Assembly: GCF_048771995.1 (NCBI RefSeq)
Contig: NC_133026.1
Coordinates: 151,985,001 to 152,049,000, forward strand
Origin: Taeniopygia guttata
Lineage: Eukaryota; Chordata; Aves; Passeriformes; Estrildidae
Reading direction: 5' to 3'
Length of the DNA: 64,000 bases
Shown: positions 59,001-64,000 of the stretch, piece by piece
Layout of the letters: the number at the start of each line of letters is the position of its first letter
How positions within the stretch are numbered: position 1 is the first letter of the stretch
Program-made: the position numbers and the translations under genes
The notes under the pieces: model-generated
The model's input: only the letters and a program-made list of their open reading frames with translations
Databases searched by the model: none
What the model was told of the DNA's origin: nothing

Positions 59001-62000
59001 GTGGGGGGCTGACCCTGACCTGCAGGCAGCAAGGACTGAGGGGCTCCTTCCCTGCAGCAAACCCACCTGGAGCTGGAGGGCATCCAGAAGAACCTGGCCA
59101 AAGTCAGCGAGAGGACGGAGCAGGTGCTGGCGCAGCCGGAGCAGGCGGGCTCAGCCCCTGTCCTGCGCTCCGAGCTGGAGGTGACCCTGCGGAAGATGGA
59201 GCAGGTGTACAGCCTGTCCAGCATCTACCTGGAGAAGTGAGTGAGCCCCGGAGCCCCACGGGGCTCTGGGCTGGGAACCAGCCTGGGCAGTGGGGAGGCC
59301 GTGGGGAGCCTGGGGAGAGCCAGCAGGCCTTTCCCTTTCTTTTCCTTCCCTCTTCTCTTTTCCCTTTTTTTCCTTTCCCCTTTATTTCCCTTTTTTTTTC
59401 TTTTCCCCTTTTTTCCCTTTTCCCTTTTTTTTTTCCTTTCCCCCCTTATTTCCCCTTTTTTTCCTTTTCCCCTTTTTTTCCTTTTCCCCTTTTTTCCTTT
59501 TCCCTTTTTCCCTTTTCCCTTTTTCCCTTTTCCCCTTTATTTCCTTTTAATTTTTTTCCTTTTTATCTTTTTTCCCTTTTTATCTTTTTTTTTCCTTTTT
59601 CCCTTTTTTCCATTATCCCCTTTTTTCCCTTATCCCCTTTTTTCCCTTTTCCCCTATTCTTTCCTTTCCCCCCTTTTTTTCCTTTTTCTCTTTTTCCTTT
59701 CCCCCTGTATTTCCTTTTCCTTTTTTCCTTTTTTTATTTTTCTTTTTTTTATTTATTTTTCCCTTTTTTCCCCTTTTTCTCTTTTTTCCTTTTCCCCTTT
59801 ATTTCCTTTTTTCCTTTTTTTTTCTTTTTTTATTATTTTTCCGGTTTTTTTCCTTTTCCTCTTTTTTTCCCTTTTTCTCTTTTTTTCCTTTTCCCCTTTT
59901 CCCCCTTTTTCTCTTTTTTCCTTTTCCCCTTTATTTCCTTTTTCCCTTTTTTTTATTTTTCTTTTTTTTATTTTCCCCTTTTTTTCCCTTTTTCTTTTTT
60001 TTTCCTTTTCCTCTTTTTTTTCCCTTTTTCTATTTTTTTCCCTTTTCCTTCCCTCCTGGGTCTGCGGTGCTGCTCTCGCTGAGCTGCCCGCTCCCATCCT
60101 GACCCCGCTGATCCATCCGCTCCCATCCTGACCCCGCTGATCCATCCGCTCCCATCCTGATCCATCGGCTCCCGGCTGATGCCGTCCCTCTGCCGCAGGC
60201 TGAAGACCATCGGGCTGGTGATCCGGAGCACGCAGGGCGCTGAGGAGCTGCTCCGCAAGTACGAGGAGCAGCTGAAGGACGTGCAGGCCGTGCCGGCTGA
60301 CCTGGCCGAGCTGGAGGCCAGCAAGGCCGAGCTGAAGGTGCCGGGGGCTCTGGGGGTGCCGAGGGGTGCTGGGGGCTCTGGGGGTGCCGAGGGGAGCCGG
60401 GGCTGGCCAGGCTGAAGGTGCCGGGGGCTCTGGGGGTGCCGAGGGGAGCCGGGGGTGGCTGAGCTGAAGGTGCCGGGGGCTCTGGGGGTGCCGAGGGGAG
60501 CCGGGGGTGGCTGAGCTGAAGGTGCCGGGAGCTCTGGGGGTGCCGAGGGGAGCTGGGGGTGGCCGGGCACTCCGCGGCCGGCCCTGACCGCTGCCCATCT
60601 GCCGCAGCGGCTGCGGACAGAGGCCGAGGGGCACCAGCCCTTCTTCAGCACGCTGGAGACCGACCTCGGCAAGGCCAAGGACGTCAACGAGCGGATGGTC
60701 CGCGGCCACAGCGAGCGGGACGTGGACCTGGAGCGGTACCGGGAGCGGGTGCAGCAGCTGCTGGAGCGCTGGCAGGCCGTGCTGGGCCAGGCTGACCTGC
60801 GCCAGCGCGAGCTGGACCAGCTGGGCCGCCAGCTGGGCTACTACCGGCAGAGCTGCGACGCGCTGCGCCAGTGGATCCGCGACGCCCGGCAGCGCCAGGA
60901 GGCCATCCAGGCCGTGCCCATCACCGACAGCCGGGCCGTGCGCGAGCAGCTGCTGCAGGAGAAGGTGGGGCTGGCCGTGGGGCAAGGGGTGTGCCTGGCC
61001 ATCCCCAGCAGGGCAGGGGGTGTGCCTGGCCATCCCCAGCAGGGTGAGAGGTGTGCCTGGGCATCCCCAGCAGGGTGAGGGATGCTCCTGGGCATTCCCC
61101 AGCTGGGTGATGGGTGCTCCTGACCATCCCCAGCAGGGTGAGAGGTGTGCCTGGGCATCCCCAGCAGGGTGAGGGATGCTCCTGACCATCCCCAGCAGGG
61201 TGAGGGGTGCTCCTGACCATCCCCAGCAGGGTGAGGGATGTGCCTGGCCAAACCCAGCAGGGTGAGGGGTGCTCCTGGCCATCCCCAGCAGGGTGAGAGA
61301 TGCTCCTGGCCATCCCCAGCAGGGTGAGAGGTGCTCCTGGCCATCCCCAGCAGGGCAGGGGGTGTTCCTGGCCATCCCCAGCAGGGTGAGAAGTATGCCT
61401 GACCATCCCCAGCAGGGTGAGGGGTGTGCCTGGCCATCCCCAGCAGGGTGAGGGGTGTGCCTGGGCATCCCCAGCAGGGTAAGAGATGCTCCTGGGCATC
61501 CCCAGCAGGGTGAGGGATGCTCCTGGGCATTCCCAGCAGGGTGAGGGGTGTGCCTGGCCAAACCCAGCAGGGTGAGGGGTGTGCCTGGGCATTCCCCAGC
61601 AGGGTAAGAGATGCTCCTGGGCATCCCCAGCAGGGTGAGGGATGCTCCTGGGCATTCCCAGCAGGGTGAGAGGTGTGCCTGGGCATTCCCCAGCAGGGTG
61701 AGGGGTGTGCCTGGTCATCCCCAGCAGGGTGAGGGGTGCTCCTGGGCATCCCCAGCAGGGTGAGGGGTGCTCCTGGCTGTTCCCCAGCAGGGTGAGAGAT
61801 GCTCCTGGGCATTCCCCAGCAGGGCAAGGGGTGGTCCTGGCCATCCTCAGCAGGGTGAGGGGTTCTCCCAACCATTCCCAGCCATGGCAGGGCAAGGGGT
61901 GCTCTGGGCCAACCCTGGCCAAGGTGGGGTGAGGTGTGCTCTTGGGTGGCCATGGGGTGCTCAGGCTCACCCCCACATGTCTCCCCAGAAACTCCTGGAG

Positions 62001-64000
62001 GAGTGTGAGCAGCACAAGGAGAAGGTGGAGGAGTGCCAGCGCTATGCCAAGCAGTACATCGATGCCATCAAGGTGGGCCCACTGCCCGGGGGGCTGGGGA
62101 GGCAGCGCAGTGTCCTGCAGGGGGTGGGCTCACAGCACTGGTGCCAGGGGGCTCGTCCCATGTAGCAGAGCTTTGATCACCCTCTCCTCATCAGGACTAC
62201 GAGCTGCAGCTGGTGAGCTTCAAGGCACAGGTGGAGCCGGTGGCATCCCCAGCCAAGAAGCCCAAAGTGCAGTCGGCATCTGACAGCATCATCCAGGAGG
62301 TGAGGGAGGGGTCTCACTGCCGCTGCCCTGGGGTGTCCTGCAGCTCCTGGGGCGTAGCTGCTCACTGATGGGGTGGATTTTGGGGTGTGGCACGTGGTTG
62401 TGCCTCCATGCAGCCACATGATTGCTGGGGTACCTGGTGGGCCGTGGGCAAGCTCCCCTCCCTCGTGCTGACCCACTGTCTCCACAGTACGTGGACCTGC
62501 GGACGCAGTACAGTGAGCTGACCACGCTCACCACCCAGTACATCAAGTTCATCACCGAGACCCTGCGGCGGCTGGAGGACGAGGAGGTAGGGAGCGGTGC
62601 AGGGCGGCATGGCCACTGTATAACCAAAAGGAACGCACTTCACGGGGTCTGTGGCCCCATCACTATCACCGGCCCACGGCCATGACTCCAGCCCTATCAC
62701 TGATGGTAGCTCACGTCCATGACTCTGGCCCCACCACTAATGCCAGGCTGTGACTCCAGCCCCATCACTAACAGTGGCCCATGGCTGTGACTCCAGCCCT
62801 GGCCCCATCACTAACCCTGGCCCGTGGCTGTGGCTCCAGCCCTGGCCCCATCACTAACAGTGGCCCGTGGCTGTGACTCCAGCCCTGGCCCCATCACTAA
62901 CAGTGGCCTGTGGCTGTGACTCCAGCCCTGGCCCCATCACTAACAGTGGCCCGTGGCTGTGGCTCCAGCCCCATCACTAACCCTGGCCCATGGCCATGAC
63001 TCCAGCCCTGTCACTAATACTGCCCCACAGCCTCTAGCTCCTGCTCCCTGCTGTGCTCCTGGGAGCAAGGCTGCTGGCTCTGTGTCCAGCAGGTCTCTGA
63101 GCCAAGCTGGCTCTGGGCACCGGGTGTGACTGGTGGTAGGAGGCACTTCCCAGATACACGTAGTGCAGTCAGCACCTGCCTGTGCATGCTGCTGTGCTGG
63201 GCGCTGGCCCGCGGGGTCTGGCGCGGGGTAACCTCTCTAACTCTTGGTTTCTGCCCTTGGAGCCGCTTTGCCAGTGCTTTTTCTTGGGGAATATTTGTGT
63301 TGGTGGGGATCTAATGGAGGGTAAAAAACCAGGATGACTCTGGCAGCCGTGCACCAGGTACTCACTCTGCGCATGCCTTCTCCCCGCGGCACCCTCCGCC
63401 TCCCCCACGGCTCACCCTTTCCTCCTGGCCCTCCTCTACGTCTGTGCTGCTCCGGGACCGGGGGTCCGGTGTGGGGTCTGGCTCCCCTGCATGCGCTGCC
63501 TGTGCCCGGGCCCTGCGGAGCGTGCGGCCGCCTCGCTCACGGTGCATGTGGTGCACGTGCTGCGGCACGGCCGCAAGCCGGGCGCCAGCCGCGTTGGCCC
63601 TTTGGCAGACCCTGCTCCCAGGTGCCTGGAGAGGGCTGGGAGGGGTTTGATCCAGCTGAACTGCTCTCTCCTGTTGAGGCTTTCCCTGCAGGGAAGGCTC
63701 TGCTGGCGCCGCCCTTGCACCGCTCCCCTCTCTTCTGCTCCCAGTGCTGCGGCCGTCTCTCTCCTTTCCCCGCGGCAGGGGCTGTCTGTGCCGGGCCCCT
63801 CGCAGGGGGAGCCAGGGTGGTGATGTGCACGCTGCTCGCATCGTCTTCATCGCTTGGGCTCCGCTTGCTCTCTGTCCCTTCTCTCTGGAACGTGGCTTCC
63901 TGCGCTGCTGTCTGGCTCCTGTTGCCTGTCTGCCTGTGCTGTCGTGTGTCCCCTGTCGTGCCACACATCTTCTGGAAGCTGGCGTCACCGGCTGGTGCGG
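19858..64000 (+). CDS. PLEC: PLEC (plectin), 5' portion; gene runs off the right edge
   Basis: Plectin is a very large cytolinker that ties intermediate filaments to actin, microtubules, hemidesmosomes, mitochondria and the nuclear envelope. This window holds the alternative first exons (18-40 kb) and shared exons 2-30 (41.9-62.6 kb). Counting from exon 2, the last exon before the edge is number 30, so the next, off-window, should be the giant rod exon 31, as in mammals. The 29 shared exons total 3920 nt; with the single base from any first exon this is exactly 1307 codons, all open. Order: two CH domains (actin binding), plakin domain of spectrin-like repeats with an SH3 insert, ending [14 protein letters not shown]. 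All introns are GT-AG except one GC-AG intron (50209-50647). Most larger introns are minisatellites. Choice of promoter sets the N terminus and so the subcellular address. Confidence 0.97.
20018..21363. other. intron 1c / promoter of exon 1f
   Basis: GC-rich and CpG-rich throughout, with a pyrimidine-rich stretch near 20430-20510 and CCTGTCCCGTC repeats near 21210-21250. No coding exon was recognised apart from the flanking first exons. Confidence 0.6.
20531..20540 (+). promoter_or_regulatory. MEF2 consensus site
   Basis: CTATTTTTAG is a perfect YTA(A/T)4TAR MEF2 site. It lies between plectin exon 1c and exon 1f, about 0.8 kb before the 1f start codon, in otherwise very GC-rich sequence, and is preceded by GGCATTAATGT. 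It may contribute to expression of plectin in muscle. Confidence 0.5.
21364..21445 (+). CDS. PLEC: PLEC first exon 1f
   Basis: Encodes [10 protein letters not shown] then [17 protein letters not shown], 27 codons plus one base, donor G|GTACGG. The [17 protein letters not shown] core of mammalian plectin 1f, the focal-adhesion isoform, is clearly conserved. The ATG sits in GCCGCCATGGCC, a good Kozak context. The extra Ala-Pro residues after Met are longer than in mammals. Confidence 0.95.
22330..22715. repeat. 45 bp minisatellite
   Basis: Eight copies of a unit with TTCATTGTCACCGTGCTGTG and CCACCTCTCCAGGTGCTGGC, period 45 bp, in the intron between exons 1f and 1e. Confidence 0.94.
22755..22995. 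repeat. short tandem repeat array
   Basis: Copies of TGCCACCAGGCTCAGTGTCA with variable spacers (CACTCTGGTCCCCCTCA), directly after the 45-bp array. Confidence 0.9.
23820..24115. repeat. minisatellite between exons 1f and 1e
   Basis: Copies of CCTGGGGCTTGGGGGCTGGT and GTCACCTCCTGGTGTCCCTC in irregular order. The rest of 23000-24700 is GC-rich intron in which I see no gene. Confidence 0.9.
24701..24746 (+). CDS. PLEC: PLEC first exon 1e
   Basis: [15 protein letters not shown] plus one base, donor G|GTACCG. This is the counterpart of mammalian 1e (MDPSRAIQHEISSLK as I recall it): the I-x-H-E-I-x-SLK core is kept. The ATG follows GCGGCC in a CpG-dense promoter. A 46-nt exon, phase 1. Confidence 0.92.
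25008..25098. repeat. 13 bp tandem repeat
   Basis: Seven copies of CCGAGCCGTGTTA in intron 1e. Confidence 0.95.
26095..26625. repeat. C-rich minisatellite
   Basis: CCCATCCCTGCCCCC, CACTCCCCCTCCCTCTACCC and similar units in irregular order. The plus strand is strongly pyrimidine-biased. The surrounding 24750-28350 is intron and promoter sequence without a recognisable gene. Confidence 0.93.
28050..28265. repeat. short tandem repeat before exon 1
   Basis: Copies of GCCATACTGGGCTGTGCTGG and relatives, ending about 90 bp before the exon 1 start codon, so it is likely in the exon 1 promoter or 5' UTR. Confidence 0.85.
28357..28858 (+). CDS. PLEC: PLEC first exon 1, with ribosomal-protein-S10-like domain
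   Basis: 167 codons plus one base, donor G|GTACC. Begins [20 protein letters not shown] and continues with [40 protein letters not shown] and [10 protein letters not shown]. This is the S10/plectin domain (Pfam S10_plectin) found in ribosomal protein S10 and in plectin isoform 1, the isoform I recall as nuclear-envelope and ER-associated. A Pro/Arg-rich tail follows, with [11 protein letters not shown] matching mammalian VYRRKELEE. The whole domain is intact. Confidence 0.95.
28859..30377. other. intron / promoter between exons 1 and 1d
   Basis: GC-rich. It carries two TGAGTCA sites (29603, 29686) and, at its right end, an AT-rich GGTTATTTATATCG element at 30262-30275, which is TATA-like and one base off a MEF2 consensus, about 110 bp before the 1d start codon. 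No other exon was recognised. Confidence 0.55.
30378..30393 (+). CDS. PLEC: PLEC first exon 1d (five residues)
   Basis: ATG AAG GTC GTA CCG G, encoding MKVVP plus one base, donor G|GTGGGT. Mammalian 1d, the muscle Z-disk isoform, encodes only MKIVP, so this is a near-identical counterpart. A second donor 4 bp further on (GTGAGA) would change the phase. Position, phase and peptide together make this convincing although the exon is 16 nt. Confidence 0.88.
30469..30477 (+). promoter_or_regulatory. PLEC: TATA box upstream of exon 1b
   Basis: GATATAAAAAGCC lies about 210 bp before the 1b start codon and downstream of exon 1d, so it would give 1b transcripts their own start near 30500. TATA boxes are otherwise scarce in this CpG-rich region. 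Confidence 0.55.
30685..30793 (+). CDS. PLEC: PLEC first exon 1b
   Basis: 36 codons plus one base, donor G|GTGAGT. Encodes [20 protein letters not shown] then [12 protein letters not shown]. Mammalian 1b starts [20 protein letters not shown] and continues to WHWRR. The hydrophobic stretch followed by aromatic and Arg residues is the mitochondrial outer-membrane anchor known for plectin 1b, and it is conserved here. Confidence 0.95.
31541..31607. repeat. GGTGCC hexanucleotide repeat
   Basis: About eleven uninterrupted GGTGCC units. In other frames it encodes Gly-Ala or Pro-Val runs; not a gene. Confidence 0.97.
31955..32600. repeat. minisatellite between exons 1b and the Cys-rich exon
   Basis: Copies of GGTGCCCACAAAGGGCTGCC, GGTGCCCGCGGTGGGTTTCTC and GGTGCCCACGGGGGGCTGCC in mixed order, about 0.64 kb. 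The rest of 30800-33930 is GC-rich intron in which I see no other exon. Confidence 0.94.
33934..33979 (+). CDS. candidate PLEC first exon encoding a Cys-cluster N terminus
   Basis: ATG in GGGACCGCGATGG context opens [15 protein letters not shown] plus one base, then donor G|GTGACC, the same donor sequence as exon 1g. The 46-nt exon ends in phase 1 and would read on as ...[13 protein letters not shown] through exon 2. It sits between the 1b and 1g first exons in CpG-rich sequence, about 100 bp after a TGAGTCA AP-1 site. Gly2 and six consecutive cysteines suggest lipid anchoring (palmitoylation most likely; Phe3 is disfavoured for N-myristoyltransferase). The Cys run is encoded by a TGC repeat. 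I do not recall a matching mammalian exon; it could correspond to one of the less described ones. Confidence 0.5.
34733..34817 (+). CDS. PLEC: PLEC first exon 1g
   Basis: 28 codons plus one base, donor [27 protein letters not shown] then LSARLCC. The MSGxGG start and the R-x-x-YL-x-x-x-LCC end match what I recall of mammalian 1g (MSGAGGAF... RRGYLYQQLCC); the middle is diverged and shorter. A CpG-dense promoter precedes it. Confidence 0.82.
35060..36225. repeat. GT-rich simple repeat region
   Basis: About 1.15 kb dominated by TGTGTCTG and TGTGTGCATG, with larger copies (GGTGTGCACAGGAGTGCGTG) at the left and TACAAATATGTTACACACAG copies near 35600-35780. Alternating purine-pyrimidine over such a length favours Z-DNA. 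No gene was seen. Confidence 0.95.
37210..37260. repeat. 15 bp tandem triplication
   Basis: Three copies of CCAGATGTGCCTGTG. Each contains an ATG; the open frame MCLCQ repeats are a by-product of the 15-bp period. Confidence 0.95.
37573..38695. repeat. 20 bp minisatellite between exons 1g and 1a
   Basis: About 55 copies of a 20-bp unit such as GTGCAGACATGGGTATTGGG, alternating with GTTCAGACATGGATATTGAG and GTGCAAACATGGGTGTTTGG types. A larger period is visible: the blocks at about 37690-37870 and 37940-38120 are almost identical, which points to recent segmental duplication inside the array. Confidence 0.96.
38700..40090. other. upstream region of exon 1a
   Basis: The left part (39250-39800) is a degenerate repeat of phrases like GGGGTCCTGAGCCCC. 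The right part (39900-40090) turns CpG-rich with GGGGCGTGG copies and is the likely 1a promoter. No other exon was recognised. Confidence 0.5.
40091..40199 (+). CDS. PLEC: PLEC first exon 1a
   Basis: 36 codons plus one base, donor [24 protein letters not shown] followed by [18 protein letters not shown]. Mammalian 1a, the hemidesmosomal isoform of epithelia, ends [18 protein letters not shown]; the match is almost exact and the basic leader is diverged. It is the last first exon before shared exon 2 (1.7 kb away). Confidence 0.95.
40718..40746. repeat. TTCC microsatellite
   Basis: Short CCTT tetranucleotide run in the intron after exon 1a. Confidence 0.95.
41494..41694 (-). mobile_element. 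tRNA-Ile/CR1 SINE (TguSINE1-like)
   Basis: On the minus strand a tRNA-Ile-derived head (GCTAATAACG anticodon arm, AAGGTCGCAGGTTCAA T-arm/B box, ending CCCCAGTACGG) runs into a CR1-type tail (AGGAGTTGGACTTGGTGATC, then CTCGGACTATTCTGTG). That head-tail combination is the passerine SINE TguSINE1, mobilised by CR1-X. The anticodon arm is expanded: the ATTATTAGCACCACG unit occurs four times. The 5' A-box part is diverged. This element is the strongest sign that the host is a passerine. Confidence 0.78.
41935..44684 (+). CDS. PLEC: PLEC exons 2-5: first calponin-homology domain
   Basis: Shared exons 2 (41935-41996), 3 (42883-42972), 4 (44422-44499) and 5 (44592-44684). Sequence runs [87 protein letters not shown]. 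This is CH1 of the actin-binding domain, with the KTFTKWVN and [19 protein letters not shown] signatures. Exon 2 starts two bases into the Asp codon, which is why every first exon must supply exactly one extra G. Introns between these exons hold the optional exons 2-alpha and 3-alpha. Confidence 0.97.
42496..42510 (+). CDS. PLEC: PLEC optional micro-exon 2-alpha
   Basis: CAC TGG CGA CCA GAG, 15 nt, flanked by a pyrimidine tract plus CGCAG and the donor GTAGGT. It encodes HWRPE; the mammalian alternatively spliced exon 2-alpha encodes HWRAE and alters actin binding of the CH1 region in muscle and brain isoforms. It lies between exons 2 and 3, in phase 0, so it can be used or skipped freely. 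Confidence 0.88.
43271..43306 (+). CDS. PLEC: PLEC optional exon 3-alpha
   Basis: 36 nt, phase 0, acceptor CGGGGCAG and donor GTGAGT. It encodes [12 protein letters not shown], inserted just before PREKGRMRF of exon 4. The related spectraplakins carry a similar R-ERDV-R-x-x-RL segment at this site, and mammalian plectin has an alternatively spliced exon 3-alpha here. Confidence 0.85.
43345..43495. repeat. tandem duplication in PLEC intron 3
   Basis: Two copies of about 74 bp containing GTGCTGTGGCAGCGGCACGG and CATGTCCCAGCACTGTCTGC, immediately after exon 3-alpha. Confidence 0.9.
44862..47539 (+). CDS. PLEC: PLEC exons 6-8: second calponin-homology domain
   Basis: Exons 6 (44862-45028), 7 (47228-47343) and 8 (47433-47539). 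Reads [100 protein letters not shown]. This is CH2, completing the actin-binding domain, which in mammals also binds the integrin beta-4 tail and nesprin-3. Intron 6 (45029-47227) holds a 23-bp minisatellite and a solo LTR. Confidence 0.97.
45085..46290. repeat. 23 bp minisatellite in PLEC intron 6
   Basis: About 52 near-perfect copies of CTGTGCTTATGGGGCAGCC plus ACAG or ATAG, 1.2 kb. The unit is not a multiple of three yet carries no stop in the plus frames, so spurious peptides ([20 protein letters not shown]) appear. Confidence 0.97.
46654..46997 (+). mobile_element. solo LTR fossil, ERVK-like, in PLEC intron 6
   Basis: A 344-bp A-rich island in GC-rich intron, beginning TGTGGAAAGG and ending CAACAACA. 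It holds a TATA box (GTATAAAAAG) followed about 25 bp on by AATAATAAAG, the promoter and polyadenylation signals of an LTR. Flanking 6-bp sequences gtgccc (46648) and gtgcca (46998) match at five of six positions, as a target-site duplication of ERVK length. No internal region remains, so it is a solo LTR, probably old. Confidence 0.65.
47626..55082 (+). CDS. PLEC: PLEC exons 9-19: N-terminal plakin domain (spectrin-like repeats)
   Basis: Exons 9 (47626-47745), 10 (49371-49466), 11 (50081-50208), 12 (50648-50741), 13 (50827-50981), 14 (51312-51618), 15 (52082-52159), 16 (53105-53266), 17 (54217-54321), 18 (54787-54882), 19 (54957-55082). Helical spectrin-like repeats of the plakin domain: [113 protein letters not shown]. 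All are close to mammalian plectin. Exon 14 has a bird-specific VTAVTAVTA run where mammals have an Ala/Thr-rich loop. The exon 11 donor is GC (AG|GCGAGT). Confidence 0.96.
47755..48890. repeat. minisatellite in PLEC intron 9
   Basis: Copies of CTGCTGGCCTGGCATGGGCA, CAGGGACAGGGACAGTG and CGGGGATGGGCACAGGGAC, about 1.1 kb. It gives long spurious frames on both strands. Confidence 0.96.
49580..50030. repeat. minisatellite in PLEC intron 10
   Basis: Copies of GGGTGGGTCCCAAGGGGGAT, GATGGTGCCAGGGGCTGTGG and GTCCCGGGGTGTCAGGGGTC, with period near 60-75 bp. Confidence 0.95.
52190..52805. repeat. minisatellite in PLEC intron 15
   Basis: Two adjoining arrays: TGGTGGGACCTGCTGGGGAC with GTGGGGGGCAGAGG (about 35 bp period), then GACACGAGGGGACCTGCTGG with GGACGTGTGGCCTGGGGGTC. 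Confidence 0.96.
53280..53900. repeat. minisatellite in PLEC intron 16
   Basis: Copies of GGGCACAGGGATGGGCATGG, GGATGGCCATGGACATGAT and variants. It grades into CACACGTGTG-type simple repeats up to about 54200. Confidence 0.94.
54475..54745. repeat. two short arrays in PLEC intron 17
   Basis: GGGGTCACTGGTGTGGGGTG with CAGTGGGCACT (about 34 bp, five copies), then GTGCAGGTGTGG 12-mers up to the exon 18 acceptor tract. Confidence 0.95.
55638..56281 (+). CDS. PLEC: PLEC exons 20-21: SH3 insert of the plakin domain
   Basis: Exons 20 (55638-55790) and 21 (56127-56281). After a helix ([20 protein letters not shown]) comes [20 protein letters not shown], then the SH3 fold [51 protein letters not shown]. 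As in other plakins the usual ALYDY is AVCDYKQ and the SH3 peptide-binding aromatic residues are mostly absent, so it likely packs within the plakin rod and does not bind Pro-rich ligands. Confidence 0.96.
56351..62586 (+). CDS. PLEC: PLEC exons 22-30: C-terminal plakin domain up to the rod
   Basis: Exons 22 (56351-56477), 23 (56557-56740), 24 (58421-58578), 25 (59058-59236), 26 (60199-60337), 27 (60608-60964), 28 (61989-62072), 29 (62195-62299), 30 (62488-62586). Reads [156 protein letters not shown]. These are the last spectrin-like repeats before the coiled-coil rod. Exon 30 ends in phase 0 at donor GTAGGG; exon 31 is beyond the edge. Confidence 0.96.
56930..58345. repeat. 39 bp minisatellite in PLEC intron 23
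   Basis: About 1.4 kb of copies of CCCGTGTCCCCTCTCCCTGC, TGTGGGTCCCCAGGGTGTCC and CCATGGTGCAGAGCCATC, in mixed order. Confidence 0.97.
59325..60055. repeat. 730 bp polypyrimidine tract in PLEC intron 25
   Basis: Almost uninterrupted CTTTTCCC / TTTTTCC sequence on the plus strand with only rare purines (mostly single A in ATT). Frames through it encode only Phe, Pro, Ser and Leu. It can form a triplex and could slow polymerase. It lies between exons 25 and 26. Confidence 0.97.
60335..60570. repeat. short tandem repeat in PLEC intron 26
   Basis: Four copies of AGGTGCCGGGGGCTCTGGGG with GTGCCGAGGGGAGCCGGGG and TGGCTGAGCTGA. The unit carries the last bases of exon 26 (GCTGAAGGTGCCGG), so the exon-intron junction itself has been duplicated into the intron. 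Confidence 0.9.
60985..61880. repeat. 31 bp minisatellite in PLEC intron 27
   Basis: About 28 copies of CATCCCCAGCAGGGTGAGGG with GTGCTCCTGGC; many copies contain a CAG|GTGAG-like string. Confidence 0.96.
62690..63005. repeat. minisatellite in PLEC intron 30
   Basis: Copies of CCCATCACTAACAGTGGCCC with GTGGCTGTGACTCCAGCCCTGG, about 45 bp period, in the intron before the rod exon. Confidence 0.95.
63006..64000. other. PLEC intron 30, right edge of window
   Basis: Pyrimidine-biased, moderately GC-rich intron. I see no exon with conserved plectin sequence; the rod exon is not reached. Open frames here show no family resemblance. Confidence 0.6.

Noticed and set aside
63006-64000. Start of the plectin rod exon near the right edge
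   Set aside because: No frame shows the heptad-rich RLAEQQRAEE-type sequence expected for exon 31.

Overview
This is avian nuclear DNA, very probably from a passerine. It is extremely GC-rich and almost every intron is filled by a private minisatellite, as on a small, gene-dense bird microchromosome. The passerine call rests on a tRNA-Ile/CR1 SINE near 41.6 kb that matches the architecture of TguSINE1, plus short solo LTR-type insertions. Three protein genes are present, in the arrangement known from human 8q24.3: GRINA (minus strand), PARP10 (plus) and PLEC (plus).

Region by region. 1-4.3 kb: the N-terminal half of GRINA (TMBIM3), four coding exons on the minus strand, with the C-terminal exons beyond the left edge. 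Its first intron and CpG-rich promoter fill 2-4.3 kb. 4.3-14 kb: PARP10, complete, 10 coding exons that join in frame to 1025 codons. A perfect interferon-response element lies just upstream of its 5' UTR exon. Its introns carry three large minisatellites and one antisense solo LTR. 14-18 kb: a PARP10-PLEC spacer with pyrimidine-rich and GC-rich tandem repeats. 18-40 kb: the alternative first-exon array of plectin. Counterparts of 1c, 1f, 1e, 1, 1d, 1b, 1g and 1a are recognisable. Each has its own ATG and each ends one base into a codon, so any of them can splice to the shared exon 2. Two further ATG exons with the same phase (at 18.24 kb and 33.93 kb) may be additional plectin starts; the second would give a Gly-Phe-Ser-Leu plus six-cysteine N terminus. 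41.9-62.6 kb: shared PLEC exons 2-30, joining in one open frame (1307 codons without the optional exons), covering the two calponin-homology domains and the plakin domain with its SH3 insert. The optional micro-exons 2-alpha and 3-alpha are both present. The rod, plakin repeats and C terminus lie past the right edge.

How the genes work: GRINA is an ER/Golgi multipass membrane protein of the BAX-inhibitor-1 family. PARP10 is a mono-ADP-ribosyltransferase with RNA-recognition-like and ubiquitin-interacting segments. Plectin is a giant cytolinker whose first exon decides where in the cell it docks. They are neighbours by old synteny, not as an operon. All exon joins were made by eye from splice signals, phase and remembered vertebrate homologues; no alignment or transcript data were available.
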